64,000 nt of DNA from Proales similis (taxonomy: Eukaryota; Rotifera; Eurotatoria; Ploima; Proalidae): assembly GCA_019059635.1 (NCBI GenBank), contig JAGVRJ010000012.1, forward strand, positions 682,001 to 746,000, written 5' to 3'. Numbering within the stretch: the stretch's first letter is position 1; every line of letters starts with the position of its first letter. The notes beneath the pieces were generated by a model that was not told where the DNA came from, ran no database searches, and was given only the letters and a program-made list of their open reading frames with translations. This document shows positions 60,504 through 64,000 of this stretch, in pieces. A program made the translations under genes and the position numbers.

Positions 60504-62041
60504 ATGACATTTAGAATAAAAATGATCCGGAAAATGCTTATCGCGGAAAACGCTGTCTATAAAAGCTTGGTCTTGAAAAACATATTTCGAAAACAGTCAA
60601 ATATTTTTAATTTTGACAAGTCAGAAATCGAACGTATTCTGAAGATGAGTCAAGCTAAAACCAAAGTTGCTCTAATCAATGCTCGTATGAAAGTTGGCCA
60701 AGTATACTTTTGACATGTATTTTTCGCCTGCGTTTTGATAATTTTTATTAATAACCAGGGCAAACCTGGCACTGAGTTAGGACCACAAGTGCTCAAGGAA
60801 AAGTTTCTGTTCAGCAACCTTGAAAATCTAAGTAAGCATCAGAATGAAATTTTCATCAAGTTTCTCAATGTATCCAAGACTATCCCGCGTTTGAGCATAC
60901 GGAAATTATTGATGAAATCTCAGATACTGAAATCAAGTATCGACATAACAAGAACATAGCTGCAGTCACTCGAACAACCAAGAAAGCAAGAAAATTTTGA
61001 AACTAGTTTGTTAGAGTCAAAATTTTTTATTTAATTTTTATTTAAGCTATCGCAAGCCGTAAAAGAAGCGATTTCCCAGGGACATATTCCAGTCGTTTTA
61101 GGAGGAGATCACTCGCTCGCAATAGGAAGCGTCCATGGCACTGCGTCGGCATTAATGAAAACAAGTCAGATTGGCTTGATCTGGGTTGATGCTCATGCTG
61201 ATATTAATACACCGCTCACTTCTCTATCGGGAAATTTGCATGGCCAGCCTATTTCATTTCTTCTCTATGAGCTAGACAAATATCTTCCCGATATGAACGC
61301 ATTTACATGGTGTCAGCCATGGTAATTAGAGATTCAATTTTATTTTCAACGTATATCCCAAATGATGAATAACTTAATCCCATGAAAGTGTTTCTGCAAG
61401 AAATCTAGTTTACATAGGATTGCGTGACTTGGACCCTGGGGAAACGTATGAATAGAGCAAAGTCGTTGAAATTAAATTCAATCAGTTAATATTATTCTAA
61501 GATTTCTGCTTAAAAAATACAAAATCAAGGCATTTACCATGAGCGACATCCAAAAAAAAGGGATAGCTCAGGTTATGAAGGAAACACTTGAATACTTGAC
61601 TATTGAGTAAGTATTCAATAAAAACTGAACTTAGAAAACCAATTCAGCAAAAGCTCAATAGAGATTCTCTTCTACCGCTTCATGTAAGCGTAGACATTGA
61701 TTCTTTAGACCCCTGGTTTGCTCCTTCCACTGGTACTCCGGTCCTTGGAGGCCTAACCCTTAATGAGCTGATGTATATCGGTAACGTCGTTCACAAAACT
61801 GGTGAGTAATCTCGTGGATTCGATAAATTTTAGAGAATAAAATTGAGACCAATCGGCTTTAGGTTGTCTCAAGACTTTGGATTTGGTCGAAGTGAACCCA
61901 CTTTTGAAGCAGAATGAAGGTGATGTGGAAAAAACTGTGTTCTCTGCCCATCGAGCAATTCTTAGCTTCTTTGGCTATACTTCACTCGGCACGATCAGTA
62001 ATGATCACGATTTTCCATATCCCAATGAATCCCAACAGTAG
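60504..62041 (+). CDS. ARG: Arginase
   Basis: Binuclear-manganese enzyme hydrolysing arginine to ornithine and urea. Exons 60504-60701, 60759-60831, 60879-60985, 61047-61321, 61389-61445, 61502-61606, 61662-61801, 61863-62041. Seen: [22 protein letters not shown] (Mn-binding His), [11 protein letters not shown] (Asp/His/Asp ligands), [33 protein letters not shown] (Asp ligands), [11 protein letters not shown] and DLVEVNP. All metal ligands are intact. Start is uncertain: ATG 60645 gives a cytosolic-length enzyme of 330 residues, while ATG 60504 adds 47 basic residues that could be a mitochondrial presequence. The third intron appears to be GC-AG (AAA|GCAAGA). Confidence 0.92.
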
Positions 62042-62314
62042 ACTTTGAAACCATTAAACTTTATGCTTCACTCTGTAGAGCTATTTCCCTTTGAACAACC
62101 TTTTACTTCTTAGTGTTTTATAGAGTAATCGAATTCAAATGATTAATAATAATTGATAGAAGATAGTTTTTTTTTTCAATCGAAAATCAACAAGTGCTTT
62201 AAAAAAATCATTTCGTTTTGACCCGGGCACAAATCAAAGCAGAATAGAAGTTTCATTTGTATATTGAGGATGTTGCAGACCTTTCGAGTAATTTATCCGA
62301 CGCATTTTGAGTCT
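62042..62314. other. Convergent 3' gap, arginase / CLPTM1
   Basis: A 273 bp AT-rich gap between converging genes with a T10 run near 62168. Nothing else is seen. Confidence 0.5.
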
Positions 62315-64000
62315 CTACTCGGTTTTCTGGTGGTTGTTTTGCTCTTGAGTGATGCTCGATCTCTGATCACCTTCATCACCTTCATCCCCTTCCGCAGATG
62401 AACCGAATTCATTGGCCCGTTTCTTATCAACTGGGTAAATCCACCTCTGATAGAGGTAAATGAAGAAAATTATATCTTCAACTATGATTAGGGCCAAGTT
62501 AACATCAGCTTAATATGCTTCTCTTACCATCTCTAAAACAACCCAATCGGTACATAGTTGGCATCTTAATTACGAATGCAAATATGTCGTCGATGAAGGT
62601 GTTCAAAGCTTTGTAAGTCATCATTCGCCAGGGTAAGTGGGCAACCGACTTGAGCTTATAGTTGATAAAAAGCTGTGGAGTCATCATAATGAAACCGAAA
62701 GTGAGAAGGAAGCCATAGATCATTGACAAGACCCATGAATACCAGCTCTTGTGCTCGTGATAGATCAATGAGTATACAGCATATCCAACCACCAGAGGGA
62801 AAAGGATCCACGAGAGGTATTTAAAAGCGAGCTTGTCGTAGTCATTGGTGTTGGACTGAGTATATGAAGTCTTGTGAATCATCCTGATTCGAGGAAAAAT
62901 ACCCAATATTTTGTCCTGATAGTCTAGCTGGAAAGAAAATATTTGGCTTGAGAAGATTAAAAATGCAGCTCTCTAGCTGACTTACCTGAATGTTAACAAC
63001 TTTGGGCACTTTCCAAAGATCAATAAGCAGACCGATTGCGACACTTATGATTACTATTGTATTAGTGTCATTGTCAAAGACGTAAAGCAGGACAATCAGT
63101 GATGTAAAGCAGCCAAACAAAACTGAGTTGACCGAAAGACCTTCTAACGACTTTTTGTTTCTCCAAAATTGAATATCTAGATACAGAGATTTTCGATTAG
63201 ATGAAGAATAGAAAAACATAGAATTTTGTTACCGTTTTTAAAAGCCAGGAACTCGAAAACATTGTGAAGAATTGAAACTATCACTGTCATGACGAGTAAA
63301 TAAGGATTAGTTTCAAGTAAGGTTCTCTTAGCAAAGCAAAATTATAATCAAATAAATAAAACCCTCAATTAAATGCTTTAGGAGTATTACTTTGATGGTA
63401 TCTTGATCATCATCCGAAGAGTCTTCGCCCATCATGTTCGTGTACCAGTTATTTCTCATCGATTGTGATAGATAGAGCTGCCATTTCCATAGTTGAATAT
63501 GACTGAATGTTAGAGTTAAGTTGAGGTGTGAAACTGTAGAATTTATGGGCTGGTAATCTGAGTTGAGATTCCAGTAATCGTTAAAGAACACGATTGGGTA
63601 GTATTTTCCGCTTGACTTTTCAAATTTGACATCTATAATATTCATTAAAGATCAAAGATTCATTAAAGATTTCAGATTTGAAATGTAATAACTCTGTTTT
63701 TACATTCATTAATTGGCGAAGGCAAGGTATTGGGCTGCCAAGGAGAATGATCATCAACCAAGTTGATGGTCAAATTCGGATGCCAGTGCGATAGTATTTC
63801 TACTTTATTGTCTTTGGCTTTTTGCTGGTAATCTTGATCCTTTTCCGTTTCGCCAGTTAGCAAGTTTTTCGTGTTTTTGTAGACTTTTTTAATATACTTG
63901 TTCAAACCTTTCATAAGAAACACTTAAAAATTAATCCCCGATTCAGCGTGCCAGGGTTGTGAAACCTACGCTTAAATGAAGAAAATGTTCGCCGCCTCGA
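62315..64000 (-). CDS. CLPTM1: CLPTM1 homologue (C-terminal part; gene continues past window end)
   Basis: Multi-pass ER/Golgi protein; mammalian CLPTM1 retains GABA-A receptors and limits their surface delivery. Exons seen: 63922-63704, 63632-63391, 63326-63233, 63176-62986, 62927-62528, 62475-62315; a further exon end at about 64000-63970 is likely. Very high conservation: KNTKNLLTGET, YYPIVFFNDYWNLNSDYQPI, LWKWQLYLSQS, VFEFLAFKNDIQFWRNKKSL, IGLLIDLWKVPKVVNIQ, KYLSWILFPLVVGYAVYSL, FGFIMMTPQLFINYKLKSVA, FIDDIFAFVIKMPTMYRLGC and FFIYLYQRWIY. The tail is acidic and poly-polar, as in other species. The N-terminal luminal half lies outside the window. Confidence 0.95.

Noticed and set aside
61607-61634. 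A 28-nt intron in arginase
   Set aside because: A later acceptor at 61661 gives a normal 55-nt intron and a length matching the arginase family, so the ultra-short version is unnecessary.

Overview
This is nuclear DNA of a metazoan, most likely a protostome invertebrate. Nearly every gene is a eukaryotic, spliced, animal-type gene: exportin-1, CLPTM1, MARK/par-1, tau-tubulin kinase, HEN1, Shaker-type Kv, a brainiac-like glycosyltransferase, a BK-beta-like subunit. Introns are very small (mostly 39-100 nt, GT-AG, two apparent GC-AG), while the two longest genes (a 3.8 kb kinase exon and a 3.7 kb coiled-coil gene) are nearly or wholly intronless. I cannot fix the phylum; arthropod- or mite-like is only a guess. 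I saw no transposon, CRISPR array, virus or bacterial insert. Splice models were built by eye from GT/AG sites, phase and family alignment.

Layout. 1-1347 (-): 5' part of a CRIM1-like von Willebrand C protein. 2925-4411 (-): Shaker-type K+ channel. 5987-6287 (+): possible tiny two-exon gene. 7655-8628 and 8918-9846 (+): tandem pair of canopy-3/4-like ER proteins. 10437-10744 (-): possible cryptic gene end. 11293-13026 (-): G-protein alpha-s. 15111-16670 (-): HEN1 small-RNA methyltransferase. 17044-18766 (-): PHAF1 (C16orf70). 20586-20671: a long imperfect hairpin resembling a miRNA precursor. 21115-21648 (+): A20/AN1 zinc-finger protein. 21649-27254: 5.6 kb without recognised genes. 27255-31184 (+): tau-tubulin kinase. 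34061-34273 (-): possible small secreted peptide. 34457-39179 (+): MARK/par-1.

The right half is denser. 39780-39889 (-): intron-containing tRNA-Ser(AGA). 40165-41412 (-): brainiac-like beta-1,3-glycosyltransferase. 41981-45655 (-): centlein-like coiled coil. 46208-47299 (+): PIG-X. 47569-48068 (-): orphan exon. 48692-51079 (+): NEK-like kinase with a C-terminal propeller-like region. 51397-52678 (-): unrecognised type I membrane protein. 54079-57587 (+): exportin-1. 58060-58459 (-): FKBP12. 59029-60141 (+): BK-channel beta/TipE-type two-TM protein. 60504-62041 (+): arginase. 62315-64000 (-): CLPTM1, cut by the window edge.

The genes do not form one pathway. There are several divergent pairs (centlein/PIG-X, membrane protein/exportin-1, FKBP12/BK-beta-like) with 0.5-1.4 kb shared upstream DNA, and convergent pairs with short gaps (exportin-1/FKBP12, arginase/CLPTM1). 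Themes that recur are neuronal excitability and trafficking (Kv, BK-beta-like, CLPTM1, Gs), microtubule/centrosome kinases and scaffolds (TTBK, MARK, NEK, centlein) and ER biogenesis (canopy pair, PIG-X, FKBP). The least explained signals are the hairpin at 20586, the NEK-propeller fusion, the orphan membrane protein and the altered residues of the Kv pore and Gs termini.
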